Assembly: GCA_963920525.1 (NCBI GenBank)
Contig: OY986438.1
Span: forward strand, 77,367,560-77,431,559
Source of the DNA: Dichetophora obliterata
Lineage: Eukaryota; Arthropoda; Insecta; Diptera; Sciomyzidae
Direction of reading: 5' to 3'
Length of the DNA stretch: 64,000 nucleotides
This document shows, piece by piece, positions 10,997 through 22,689 of the stretch. Each line of letters starts with the position of its first letter. Positions within the stretch are counted from its first letter, which is position 1. Position numbers and translations under genes: made by a program. Under the pieces are notes generated by a model that was not told where the DNA came from, did not search any database, and worked only from the letters and a program-made list of their open reading frames with translations.

Positions 10997-12521
10997 ATGA
11001 GTTTACGTCATAGTAACGATAACTTGCCCTCTCGAGTAGTTAGCACATGTATTATTTGCCGAGAAGATTTAAGTGATGAAAAATCGGTTTTAAAAACTAC
11101 ATGCAATCACGTATTTCATCGCGAATGTCTTCTGACTTGGCTAAAAAGAAATGCCTCTTGTCCACAGTGCAGAGCCCAATGCAGCAGTCGAGAATTCGGT
11201 ATTGTTAATACACCGGTAGGAGTACGCACGAGAGCACAAAACACTGCCCAAAACAATGTCAAAATAGACCAGACCGTTCCAAATTCCCACGGTGAACGAC
11301 CAAAATCCCAAGGCGAACAACCACAGCAGCAAACAGAATCGCTATGTCAGGAACAGGCAGCAGGAGTAGACCATAATCTTAACGTTAGTAGCATCCCCCC
11401 ACATGTTTCTACTAGCCCGTCTGAAGAAAATAGAATTCGTAATATCGTTAGTGCGGTGGTATCTGCTCGCCAAGCAACAATGTTTGAAAATCTTGATTCT
11501 CGTATTGCACAGATTATAGAGCAACGCATAAATAGTTCAATTAATGCGATAATATCTCGTTTACAGCTTACTAACATGGTTAATAGGGAAACAGTAAGCA
11601 GCCATAGTACGGTTCCCGCACCAAATGAAAACATTTCTAATTTTGATTGGCCTCGGGAAGAACCAAATATCTTAAGCCTAGGTAACGCCGGTATAAATTA
11701 CAATCACCAAAGAATCGAAGATAACCGAGGTAGCAACGCATCGTTCGTAACAAATTCTGGCAAGGTCGCCAGTATTATAACAAATTGGGATATAAAATTT
11801 GATAGTACTCCGCGTCTATCGGTTGAAAATTTCATATATAGAATAGAGTCTCAAGTTATACATACTCTAGGGGGAAATTTCAATATATTATGTGAGCATG
11901 TTCAAAGCCTTTTTGTGCAAGAAGCCAGAGATTGGTATTGGCGGTATCGACGTTCCGTGAATCGTGTGACTTGGCCTAATCTATGTCAAGCCTTAAGAAC
12001 TCTTTCGAAGAGCATCGTACGGATACAGATATAAAAGAAGTTATGAGAGCACGGAAGCAAGGTGCGTCAGAAACCTTCGATGATTATCGAAATGCAATTT
12101 TAAAAATTTCGGAAAATTTGCATACATATATGCCAGAGTCGGAGTTGGTTGAGATTCTTCAGCGTGGTTTTAGACCACGTATACGTCAACAACTACTGTT
12201 CGTGCCAATTAATTCTATAGCTCAGCTTCGAGTTCTTTGTTTGAAAGGTGAAAGTTTCTTAAACGAAATATCAAAAACAAATGTGCCAACCACTAGCCCA
12301 ACCAATATGCGAAATAATGTGAGCAGGCGTCACATCAATCAGTTAGATACTTTTGAAAATATTGAAAACTCCTTTCAATGAGCTTCGATTGTGTTGAAGA
12401 AAGAAGTATATTCTGCTACGGATGCGGTACCACTGGAGTTTATAAACCAACCTGTAAGATATGTAATCCGGAAAACTTGATAGCGAGCGAGGGCACAAAG
12501 CAAAACCCTCGCCGGAATTAA
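10997..12521 (+). pseudogene. gag: gag with N-terminal RING-H2 finger
   Basis: Structural protein of the element. The first ATG after the leader (10997) begins a 345-aa frame. Residues 18-58 form a C3H2C3 RING: C18, C21, C36, H38, H41, C44, C55, C58, with W48 between. A Gln/Ser-rich linker and a capsid-like region follow. A frameshift near 11990 moves the capsid C-terminal part (FDDYRNAILKISENL, ELVEILQRGFRPRIRQQLL) into the next frame, which ends at 12381. After another shift near 12365 comes a zinc knuckle (CYGC-x4-V-x4-C) with Val at the usual His position, ending at 12521. RING fingers are not a normal Gag component. Confidence 0.8.
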
Positions 12522-12699
12522 TAAGAAGAGAATTAAAGTTACTTATACGCCCTAAAGAACCTGAAAATGAAATTTCTCACAAACCTACATTAAGATCCAT
12601 TATTCCTTTTGAGGAAAGACAAAAATTATATATAAAAAAAAGATATGAATTATTTAACGAAAATAAAGCAATAAATTTGATAGAAAAACGTAAGAAATG

Positions 12700-13118
12700 A
12701 TCGTCAATCCGCATGCAACATTTTTGGAAAAAAATTATGCATAGACGTAAAATAGTTTCAAACATTATCTGTTCCTTTAGTAATAAATCTTTTGACTTGC
12801 GTCCCTATGCAGAAATAATTTTGTTAGATGAAACTTATTTAGGATTGTTGGATAGTGGAGCCCAAGTGTCATGTATTGGTAATGAATTAGCAAAGAAAAT
12901 TAATTTAAAAAACCAGTGCATAAGACATAACACAACCATTTGTACTGCAGATGGTCGAAAGCAAATAGTTTTTGGAGAAGTAAGTTTAAAAATAACATTT
13001 AAAGGAAGAACAGAAGAAATACATTTTTTGTGGTGCCAAATTTATCTCAAAATCTTATACTTGGTGTTGACTTTTGGATAAAATTTAAAATCGCACCTAA
13101 TATTATTCACAAATCAAT
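12700..13118 (+). pseudogene. aspartic protease region
   Basis: The frame starting at 12713 contains LLDSGAQVSCIG, the active-site loop of retroviral-type proteases (catalytic Asp in DSG). The conserved ILGVDFW block near the C-terminus is present at about 13055-13080 but in another frame, so a frameshift lies just before it, near 13030-13050. The protease would cleave Gag and Pol. Between gag and this region (12522-12700) there is no clear coding match. Confidence 0.8.
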
Positions 13119-15413
13119 GTGACTGAAGAAATTGTTAGTACTGATAAACTCATGCATAAATTATCTGAAGAACAAAACTTTCAATTGCAATATGTAAAAA
13201 ACCTGCTTCCGTCTTTTGCTAAAGAAGGTCTAGGTAAAACCACGTTAATTGAACATACTATTGAACTTGAACCTAATGTCCGTCCGATAAAACAACGCTA
13301 TTTTCCAATTTCTCCTGCAATTGAGAAGCTTGTACATAACGAAATTGATGAAATGTTAAAGCTGGGAGTAATTCAAGAATCACCAAACAGTCCATGGTCC
13401 AGTCCGGTTGTTTTAGTGCGTAAGCCCGATAAAGTCCGCTTATGTTTAGACTCAAGGAAAGTCAATTTGGTCACTATTAAAGATGCTTACCCGTTGCCTC
13501 AAATTGAAGGAATTTTTAGTAGGTTACCAAAAGCCGAATTTATAAGTTCATTGAATTTAAGAAGAGCTTTCTGGCAAATCCCGTTAGCGGAAAAATCAAG
13601 AGATATGACCTGTTTCACTGTACCTAACCGTCCTTTGTATAGATATTGTGTAATGCCTTTTGGCTTATGTAATGCTCCTCAAGCCCTATGTCGATTAATG
13701 GATCTTGTAATACCGCCTAAATTAAAAGAAAGTGTTTTTGTATATTTAGACGATCTTTTAATCATATCTGAAAATTTCAATATTCATATGAATGTTCTAA
13801 GTGAGGTAGCAGTGCAGTTAAGGAAAGCAGGATTAACAATCAATATCGAAAAAAGTAAATTTTGCCTAAAGGAAGTGAAATATTTAGGATATGTAGTGGG
13901 TAATGGAACTTTGAGCACAGACCCTGATAAAATATCAGCAGTCACAAATTACCCTGCTCCAACCACAGTAAAGCAGTTAAGAAGATTTTTAAGTATGGCG
14001 GGATGGTACCGAAGATTTATACCAAATTTTGCTACGGTATCGACTCCCTTGACAGATTTACTAAAAAAATCGAAAAATTTTAAATGGAATGAAGAAGCAC
14101 AAGAAGCATTTAACCAATTAAAAAAGCTATTGACTTCAGCCCCAATACTTGCAAATCCTGATTACAGGAAACCATTTCTTATCCAATGTGATGCAAGCAA
14201 ACTAGAGGTAGGAGCAATATTAGCACAGACGAATAAAGATGGAATAGAAGTTCCAGTAGCGTCCTTTTCACAAAAGCTTAATAAAGCTCAGTCAAATTAT
14301 AGCGTAACTGAATTAGAATGTCTCGCAGCAATACTAAGTTTAAAAAAATTCAGAGCTTATGTTGAGGGACAAGACTTCACCATTGTTACTGATCACGCAA
14401 GCCTACAATGGCTCATGCGGCAATCTGACCTAAGTGGAAGATTAACCCGCTGGTCACTGAAGTTGCAAGGATTTAGATTTAAAATCGAACATCGTCGTGG
14501 TGCACAAAATGTTGTACCGGATGTCGTGTCAAGGCAAAATATTGATGAGCTCAATCTTTTGGCCAATTGCCCGTCAATTGACTTAGAATCTGAAGACTTT
14601 AAATCTGATGAGTATCTTAAACTACATCAATATATTAATGATAATAAGAATCGACTTCCGGATCTTCAAATAGTAAATGGAAAAATTTACAAGCGAACGG
14701 AGAATCCAAATGGTAATGTCGATAGAGAGACATATAATTGGAAACTTTGGATTCCAAAATCTTTGACTCGGAAGGTTATTTTAAATGCTCATTGCCCTCC
14801 AAATAAATGCCATGGTGGTATTGCTAAAACCTTACAGCATTTGCGAAAATTTTTCTTTTGGCCTGCGATGACTGTTGACGTCAAAAATTTTATATCTAAA
14901 TGCGATGTTTGTTATCAAAACAAGTCACCAAACAAAGTTTTACGTCCTCCAATGTCTGCTCAATATGAAGTTAAGCGTCCATTCCAAAAACTGTATATAG
15001 ACTTGTTAGGACCTTATCCTAGATCAAAATCTGGCAATATAGGGATACTCATTATACTTGATCACCTAACAAAATATCCTCTTCTCAAAGCTATTAAAAA
15101 GTTTAACTCCTCAGTTATATGTGATTACCTGAAGGAAAGTGTCTTTACAATATTTGGAACCCCTGAAATTATTCTATCAGACAATGGGTCCCAATTTAAA
15201 TCAGCTCAGTTTAATAGTTTCTTATCTGAACGTGGAATCAGGCATTCTTATACTGCTTTATACAGTCCGCAAGCCAATGCAAGTGAAAGAGTAAACCGAT
15301 CAATCGTCGTTGGAATAAGATCCTATTTATCAAAAGATCAAACATTATGGGACAAAAACTTGCATGACATTGCTGAAGCGTTGAGAAGTTCTTATTATGA
15401 GAATATGAACTAA
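13119..15413 (+). pseudogene. pol: pol: reverse transcriptase, RNase H, integrase
   Basis: A 764-aa open frame. RT: VRLCLDSRKVN near residue 106, MPFGLCNAPQ at 179-188, and the catalytic YLDD at 209-212. The first catalytic Asp, normally in S-LDL, is Asn146 (SSLNLRR), so the enzyme should be inactive. RNase H: D358, E398/E400, D425 and D468. Integrase: zinc-binding H558, H565, C595, C598, and the DDE triad D628, D688, E723. Despite its length this copy is non-functional because of the Asn substitution and the break at its end, where a deletion/frameshift near 15400 separates the last domain. Confidence 0.9.
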
Positions 15414-15763
15414 TGCGAACACTTGAAATTTTAGAGGATGGTGAAGTAAAAATTAATAAAACTGATAGGTTAAAACTAGTGCGTTCTGAAATTTGCAACA
15501 ATATTTTAAAAGCCTTTGAAAATTCAGCCAAGCGCTACAATCTCAGAAGTCGCGTTAAAGCATTTTCAGTGGGAGATTTAGTGTACCGCAGGAATTTCGT
15601 TTTAAGTGACACCAGCAAACGTTTTTGCGCCAAGTTTGCTCCAACCTTTATTAAAGCTACAGTAATGGAAATTAAAGGAAATTGCATGTATAAATTAAAA
15701 GATGATGACACGGGAAAAGTAGCTTTTTACCATGGTAAAGATATTCAACCTAGGAATATTTAA
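15413..15763 (+). pseudogene. integrase C-terminal tail
   Basis: Continues pol in the next frame. It contains AKRYNLRSRVKAFSVGDLVYRRN and ends with KLKDDDTGKVAFYHGKDIQP, the chromodomain-less C-terminal tail typical of Ty3-type integrases. The expected segment between SSYYENMN and MRTLEILEDGE is missing, so a deletion accompanies the frameshift. It ends 46 bp before the 3' LTR. Confidence 0.8.
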
Positions 15764-15809
15764 TAATAACCCCTTTCTAACTTCCTCAGCTGTGCTGTGT
15801 AACTTGTTT

Positions 15810-17341
15810 TGTGCTGGGTAACTTGCTTGGGAATAAACAAAAATAAAATTAAATTTAATAGGTAATTTTAGAATTCCTAGAGATAGGTTTAATTGTAATG
15901 AAATAAAGCTTTTAAATAAACTGCATTGCCGACAGTACTAATAGCTTGGATTATCTGTCACTCTCCCATATGTTTGGTTATACAAAAAAAAAAATGTGCA
16001 TAAAGAAAGAAACATGTATATATATATATGTATAAGAATAGAAAGAAAAAAAAAACTTTTTAATTTGTACAAATCTAATTAAGAAAAATGATTCAGTGAA
16101 ACCGCAGAGCCAGGCTTTATAAACAAAAGCAGTAGTAATAAGAAAGAAAGAAAGAAAGAAAGACAGAGAAAGATATAGTGTTAAAAAAAAAAGTGTCAGA
16201 ATTATAAACTAAAAATGAAGTAATTTCTTTTTTTTGGAAGATGAAGTATTAATAAAAACAAAAATGGTGGAAATTAAAAGGTAATAAAAATTAATATCAG
16301 TAAAGATTAGTAAGAAAAAAAAAGAATTATTTAAAATAGAAAAGGTAGTGAGCTAAATTTATTTTTTTTTTGTTGACTTTTAGCAGCAGTAGAGCATCGT
16401 TGGAAGGCCTTCGACGAGATCCTGTATGCCTGTGTGAGTGAGTAAAAAAATACATTATATATATATATATTCACTATATTAGCATATGTATGTGCAAATA
16501 TTAGTTTAGCTCTAAACCTTTGAACATTTTGTTAGAATAGGAACAGGGTGGGAACGGACCGAATACTGAACTTAAGAAGTCAATGAACTTTAAAATGATC
16601 AGCTGTTTGAAACATCGAATTGGTTAGCTTATATATATATATATATATAAAAATATGTCTGTACAGTGGGGTAAAGTAAAAAAGTAAATAATATAAACAT
16701 ATATTATTAAAGTAAATAATATTATAATAATAAAATTACAGGTAACACTGATAAAGTTAAGCCATAAAACTTTAAATAATGAATTTGTTTATTATTTATA
16801 GACACTTTGTTGTATATGATTTTTTTATATAAAATAAATTTCTAATGAATTGCTAAATTGATGATAATGGTTTGAAATTGAGTTGGTTTAACAATATTTT
16901 TATTGGGACTTTAATAATATCTAAAAGTCATGGAGGGCGGGACAAGAACGGCCGAAAAAAAAATGTTCGTGCTGTTGGGTTGGTGCCATGCGCAACTAAG
17001 TGGTAATCGGGTGTCACTTATTCTAAGATTCTGTCTGTCTTGCTATGTTAAATTCTAATCAAGATTCGGATTTTCTTTCCCTAATTTTGTGTGCATAATA
17101 TAAATATTCTGTTATACTTTGAATAGCGTGCAATTGTTCGTAAGTCTCTAGCTACTATCACCGAACCCTCGAAACTGAAGCTCCGGGACGAGCCAGATGC
17201 ACACAAGTGGGCTAGAGAATTTTCTTTAAAGAAAAAAAAACTTTTCGTTTGAACTCTTGTAGAACTCTAATACCATCACAAGCGAGCATTAAAATAGCAA
17301 CAAGCACATTAAAACGAATGGTATTCAAAGGTTTCATAACA
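15810..17341 (+). repeat. 3' LTR (1532 bp)
   Basis: Near-identical partner of 8795-10343. Just before it, TGTGCTGTGTAACTTGTT at 15791-15808 looks like a slipped copy of the LTR start. I see no convincing polypurine tract upstream. Confidence 0.93.
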
Positions 17342-17345
17342 AGGT

Positions 17346-17400
17346 ATGAGGTGAAGTTAGTAGCTTCAACCCATATGGGAGCAGCGCACAGAGGGGTATT
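17346..17400 (-). pseudogene. continuation of the interrupted R1-type LINE
   Basis: Minus-strand reading APIWVEATNFTSY joins across the LTR element to LRSTESVHRLCAVR at 8794. This confirms that the LTR element inserted into a LINE. Similarity stops near 17395. Confidence 0.6.
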
Positions 17401-18219
17401 TTTTTAAATCTAGCTGGCCAAAAGTCGGTTTTACAAATTTCTGCCGGGTTAAAAAAACCTTTGCAAAGCAAAAGTGAATATCCAAAGAAGAATATTATCA
17501 TACCACGCCCATCGCACAAGCCCAAGCACAAGAGTACCGTTAAAACAGTTGAAACTTTATGCTTCTTGTGAGGAAAACATTTTTTTTAAGAACTTGGCAA
17601 TATAAACACTTGCTGCATTATTAGTTTTATGTATATAAGTATTCAAAAAGCATGCTATAAACTATGAATTTGCAGATATATGTGTACACTATTGACAGAT
17701 TTTCTTATTACATAATTTTTACTATCACGAAATAGTCGCGTCTTTAAAAAGTTAATAAAAAGAAAAAGTGCTTATTTTCTACTACTTAAAGTAAAAAAAG
17801 TAAAGTTTCCCGAGGTTTCCCGGCATTGATTTTAAGCTTAACGGAAAGATCACGAAATTCTCTTTGGGAAGTAGTAATTTTTGAGTGCGGAAAGTTTATC
17901 TTTTTTTATCTGTGTGCACCGTTAAATATTTAGCTATGGATTCTCAAGAAGCGGATAAGTTTACTATAATACCGTCATTTGATATCGCGCGTGTAAAATT
18001 AAGAGCAGAATTCAAACACTTAATAATACAAATTTTTATAAAAGTTTAAATATTTTTGTTACAGTACTTGGTTTTGACTTTAAATTTCGATTTTTATTGG
18101 TAAATAAAGTGAAGTAAGTATTTAAATACACGTTTTATTATCAAAATAAGCATTGAAATACCATTGGGATCGATTATCGTGGTAAAACAATTTTGGCCAC
18201 CTAGATCTTCAAATAACAT
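17401..18219. other. AT-rich stretch, no recognised gene
   Basis: A short ATG-started frame at 17936 (MDSQEADKFTIIP...) lasts under 40 residues. Its position next to piggyBac-like ends makes a transposase N-terminus possible, but I cannot support it. Confidence 0.3.
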
Positions 18220-18493
18220 TTTGGTCATTTATGACCCAAGACTAAGAGGGTAAAAAAGTAAAAACTCAGAAAACAGACATCACTTCTGCTATTTAAAAAA
18301 ATCCGTTGAAGACCTACTTTAGAAAAATATAGGTGGGTCATGAATTACCCATTGATCGCACAGGGTTAAGGATAAAAGAAAAAATCAGTAAAGAAACATC
18401 ACTAAATAATATTTTTGCAACAAAAAAATTTTAATGTTCACCTAAAAAAGAATTGGGGTGGGTCAATGTGACCCAATTGTCGTGTAGGGTTAA
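18220..18493. repeat. iterated piggyBac-like terminal sequence
   Basis: Three related blocks end in GGG followed by TTAA or TAAA at 18250, 18365 and 18489, spaced about 113-124 bp. On the minus strand each starts CCCT, then shortly TGGGTCA or TGGGTAA and a palindromic GGGTCAnnnTGACC. CCC termini next to TTAA are the hallmark of piggyBac elements. No transposase is seen nearby. Confidence 0.45.
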
Positions 18494-18639
18494 GGATATT
18501 AAAAATCGAAACACATGCATGATTAGAAACTGTTTACCCAATATAATAATTTTGGCCGCCTAAATCGATGAAATACCCCTATGTGCAGCGTAAAGTAATA
18601 TAGATCGTACAACTCTAACAAGGAGCTTCCTGTGTGTTT

Positions 18640-20165
18640 GTCGGGGACCTCTCGTGTTGGACAAGATTCTCGAGAGTGCTGTAGCTGCCTTACTGGCTTT
18701 GCCACTTGCATAAATAAGATGCTCCCCAAAGTTCAATCTGGTCTAAAATTACGCTAAGATACTTCACATATGGTTTTGATACTATAGTGTGCCCTCCTAC
18801 CGATACTGTCGCTGTTTCGACCTTCCTTCTACTACTTATGAGCACTGCTTCTGTTTTATGCTCTGCCAGACTGAGCCCAGCTGTCATAAGCTATTGTTGT
18901 ACTGCGTTTATCGCCAGATTGCACTTCTCCTCTACTTCATGCAAGTGTTACGCGACGATGACTAGCGCAATGTCATCTACAAAACCTATAATCTTGGAAC
19001 TATCCGGTAGAATAAGCCGTAAGACTCCATCATACATGATGTTCCAAAGAACAGGGCCCAGGACGGAGCCTGGTTATTGCCTCAAGCGATATCTTTTTTA
19101 CTGCACCAATTGTATCAGTTGTCTGTCGAACGAGCTTTACGGAAGCCAAACTCTTGGGGGGGAAAGATTTCCGGTAAGGTAAGCCGATGGATCCTCTAGG
19201 GAACCGCTATTCTTAGGGATCAATACAAGCCTTTGCCGCTTCCACCTTAATGAGATGACACCTGCCTTAAGGCAAGCGTTATACAAGTCTGTGAACACTT
19301 CAGTTTTTTTGCTCTACAGCGATTTAAAGTATTTTATTTGGAACTCCATCAGGTCCAGGAGATTTTTTATAGTCGAGTTCCTTAGCTATTTGAAAGATCT
19401 CATCGTTGGTCATCAGCTGAATATTTTGCAGTTCTTCATTTCCTGTTCCAATTTCAGGGGTGTCAGGTTCAAGAAATAGAGTGTGAACTATGCTCTGCAT
19501 CAGTGTGGTACAAGTTAGAGTTGGTTGTCTAAACACATTCAGTTTTTTCATGACGAGCAACAAGGTTGCTGGTCAGCGTCGTCACAAATTTGGCTGAAGC
19601 ATCGAGATTTGCTATTTTAAATCGCTTTCGTAAGCTGTGCTCTAGCTTTTTTGAAACGCATTTGGTTTGAAAGGAAATCTTCCGTTCCTCTCGAGCGATA
19701 GTAAAGACGCCTTGCTCGTATTCGGGCGATAGTAAAGACGCAGCATATTCGGAGGTTGGATATTTCATCAGTTCACCAGTAGACTGAAACCCGATGATTC
19801 TTTCCGCCACCTCTTCTCACCATTGAAGCGTCACATGCACCTTCTATGTCTGTCATCGCGTGCGTAGATTTATCTGTCGCAGAGTCAGATGAGAGAGCCA
19901 TGTCTGATAGCATGACCTATAGGATGTCTGGGTCCAACGTGCTAACTTTATAACTGTTATGGCTTGTTTACATTTCTCTTCTAACGGTATCGTTTGTGTT
20001 AAATATTACTGCGTTGTGGTCGCTACCTGTATAGTGGTCACTCACGTGCTAGGCTGATTTAGGGAGTAAGCTGCTACTAACAAAGATGAGGTCTATGATG
20101 GAACCTGTTTCTGCCCTTTCAAAAGTATTTCGGCGTCCGTGTTTAGTAGGGCTATGTCAAGGACT
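18640..20165 (-). pseudogene. R1-type LINE ORF2, degraded
   Basis: Minus-strand pieces in order: an endonuclease-like end near 20040-20000; ELQNIQLMTNDEIFQIAKEL and YKKSPGPDGVPN at 19480-19325 (start of the RT); and TAGLSLAEHKTEAVLIS...YVKYL at 18887-18745 (post-palm). The catalytic core is scrambled by frameshifts. The order and motifs match R1-clade LINEs such as that at 23936-27720. Confidence 0.65.
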
Positions 20166-20464
20166 GCAAAATTTTGTGTGTGTGTGTATTTTTTTAACGA
20201 GGAGTAAAAGCATCGAAAGCCCTAGTCAGTGCGCGACTTTAACACGCTAAAAGTCTCCTCAGTCGGAGGGTTGGTTCCTCCAGGAACCACTGGTGGGTAT
20301 AGCGTCTGGAGGCCGTCAGCAATATTGCTCAATAGTCAGTGTTGATCTTTAGATCGTCTCAGTCCGGTCGTCCGTCGTTGGACGCTAATCTATTATTACT
20401 TCGGTTGCAATAAACTATTCTTTTGTGACAACATAACCTCAACAATATCACCTCAATCTGAGCG
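20166..20464 (-). other. LINE 3' tail and junction sequence
   Basis: A (GT)n run with T-run and GGAGTAAAAGCATCGAAAGCC resembles, in the same orientation, the LINE tail at 7955-8000. It is probably the 3' end of another R1-type copy. From about 20340 to 20464 the sequence may be the 5' leader of the CR1-like LINE that follows. Confidence 0.4.
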
Positions 20465-22378
20465 TGATATGTGCACTGCCTGTGAAATCTGCAAGTCAGA
20501 GTGGGACACAGTTAGTGTCTTCATCCCTAGTTCTGGCTGCTCCAAAATCTTCCATGCAAAATGTGCTGGCTTATCTGCTAGGATTGGTGACGCCCTGTCT
20601 AGTACTGCAAATAATGGGCTCCAATTGCTATGTACAAAATGTCGCAAAGTTTCTACAAGCACTCTGTTATCCCAACTGACGGTGTTGATGAAATCGTCTG
20701 GTGCAATTGTTGATGAAATCGTCTGTTGCACGTCTGCAAAAAACTGTTTTGAGTCATGCTGATATATGCAAAAAACTAATTGATAATTCAATTTCTGTTG
20801 AAGCGGCTGTGACAATGGATCCTGTCCAGCCTGGAAAGAAGACTACGCGATCTAAATCGAAACTTAATAAGCGTTTAACCTCCGGTACTTCTACTAGTTA
20901 TGTTGCAGTTACTTTGGCTTTTGGAGTTGCTGCTGCCCCGTTGTCTTCTCGTTCGCCGTTTTTACATACTAATACTCTAAACAAGAAGCACTTTGATATT
21001 GAAAATGCCTTAACTGATGTTGCTGATGCTGGCTTATCTGTTCTTTCTGCTGATGTTGTTGCTTCTCCTGCTCCCGCTGTTGCTGTTATCTTGCAAGAAC
21101 ACAACCGGTAATATTACTGGTTACATAAAGAGAAGCAATACGGAAGTTTCGGTTAGTATTTTCTATCTGTCTCTTGTTAGCAGCTCCTGCTTGTTGGGCG
21201 AGAACTATCGGATTGGCTATGGCCACGGCGGTCAAACACTTGTCGGCGAAACATTTTGTTGAACCAAAGTTTGCTTCTGAATGCCAAAGTTAGCAGTAAG
21301 CAAGCAAGTCTTCATAATAATTCCATTTTATTGAGCCGTAGAGGTGACTGCTGGTGTAGCTTGAGCCTGCGGCTGTAGAGCTGCTGTCAATTGTATTCCA
21401 GTAGCACTCGGAGCAACAGCTATCACCTACACTTGACGACCACCAGCTTCGTCTATTTAACTAGAAAAGTGTTACAATATAATTATTTTTACTATATATA
21501 ATATTTTATTTAATTAAATATTTTATTTAATTTAAAGTAAATATAATTTTATTTAATATATTTCACAATTAAAACTACTTACGTGCTGTTACGCGATATA
21601 AATCGTTCGTTTGAAAATGTTCTAAATTGTGTGTACATCAAATTTATTTTTCTCGTAAGAAACAACAAGACAAAGACAAGTGGAACACAACGAAAATCAT
21701 TTGTCTCTGACTACCATTCCAATAACAAATCTGGGATGTACAACTGAATTGCTGCTTGTTAAATAATAGGTTTAATAACTAATGCATATGTGTTAGTGAA
21801 TACTAAAAAATTTTTCTGAATGTGTTAAAGTTTCGGTTAGGAGTGTCTTGCAGGAGTGTCTTGTTAATAATTCGGCGCATCTGTCACCTGCTATTTCATC
21901 GCCGACACCTGCTATTTCCTCGCCGTCACCTGCTTCTATTATAACCTCGAAAGCATCTATAAATACTGTTGTTGAATCTTTACCTGGCTCTTCAAATATT
22001 GGTGCTCCACCATCAGCAGTATTGCAGTCTGAACAATACAACGGAAATAATAAACTAATTGAGAAACAAAATAAGCCGTTGACTATTGTTGGAAGAAGCG
22101 CAAATACGGAACTTGGAGTTGGTATGCTTAATAAATTTTTGCATCTTTCTTCATTCCAGCCATTGGCCAGTAACACTAAAGTAATTGATTATATTTCAAC
22201 TCATGCAAATATTGATAAACATTTTATTAGCTGCTTTCGCCTGTTGAAGAATAGTACGGATGAAACAAACCTTAAAAAAGTAAATGTTAAGATCAGCGTT
22301 CCTGCCTGCTTTTATAACAAAGTACTCAATCCAGATCTTTGGCCTATGTGTGTTCGTTATCTAAATTACTTGATCTAA
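20465..22378 (+). pseudogene. CR1-like LINE ORF1 with PHD-like zinc finger
   Basis: The frame at 20469 encodes a cross-brace zinc motif: CTACEICKSEWDTV, FHAKCAGL, CTKC. This is a PHD-like finger as found in ORF1 of CR1/L2-type LINEs. A 25-bp direct duplication (20684-20708 and 20709-20733) shifts the frame, and coding continues from 20701 with coiled-coil-like and Ala/Ser-rich sequence to 21111. After an insertion (21157-21840), ORF1 resumes at 21848 and ends VNVKISVPACFYNKVLNPDLWP...R at 22378. ORF1 proteins bind the element RNA. The copy is dead. Confidence 0.65.
21157..21840. mobile_element. 684-bp insertion of unknown type in LINE ORF1
   Basis: AAGTTTCGGTTAG occurs at 21144-21156 and again at 21828-21840, and the ORF1 reading is interrupted between them, so this is an insertion with a 13-bp duplication. 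No inverted termini are visible. On the minus strand 21480-21260 has Gln/Ala/Thr-rich coding-like sequence (AVAPSATGIQLTAALQ) with a stop, and the right part is AT-rich. A retrocopied gene fragment is possible; I do not recognise it. Confidence 0.5.
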
Positions 22379-22689
22379 TTTTTCTAAATAAGTCGCTTAA
22401 TTATGAATTGTATGAATGTCCTTTTTCTATTTCTGAACCAAGTATTCATCACCCAGTGCTTGCTTTTAATATTGAATTTTATTGATTCCTTTGTATAACT
22501 AGGTCTGAAAAAAAATATTATGATTTTAAAAATTGCAATTTTTACTATTATATGAGACTTTTAATAGGCTCATAAATTACATTGATTGGTTATAACTTTT
22601 TGGTAGCTTGGACGTTTCGAGTTCTATTATATATTTATGATATATCTATGATATATCTATGATATATTTTTAACAAATGTATCCAGTAC

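Larger units (their letters stand above)
8795..17341 (+). mobile_element. Ty3-type LTR retrotransposon with RING-bearing Gag
   Basis: A complete element: 5' LTR 8795-10343, primer site 10348-10365, gag, protease, RT-RNase H-integrase, 3' LTR 15810-17341. It is flanked by the 4-bp duplication AGGT (8791-8794 and 17342-17345). Both LTRs start TG and end CA and are nearly identical by eye, so insertion looks recent. Even so gag, protease and pol carry frameshifts, and the RT has lost a catalytic Asp. Long LTRs plus a tRNA-Lys primer site recall the Osvaldo/Ulysses group of flies, but I have not verified this. There is no envelope gene. Confidence 0.93.

Noticed and set aside
17334..17531. Minus-strand frame at 17334-17531 as a gene
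   Set aside because: It spans the LTR edge and target duplication and resembles nothing.
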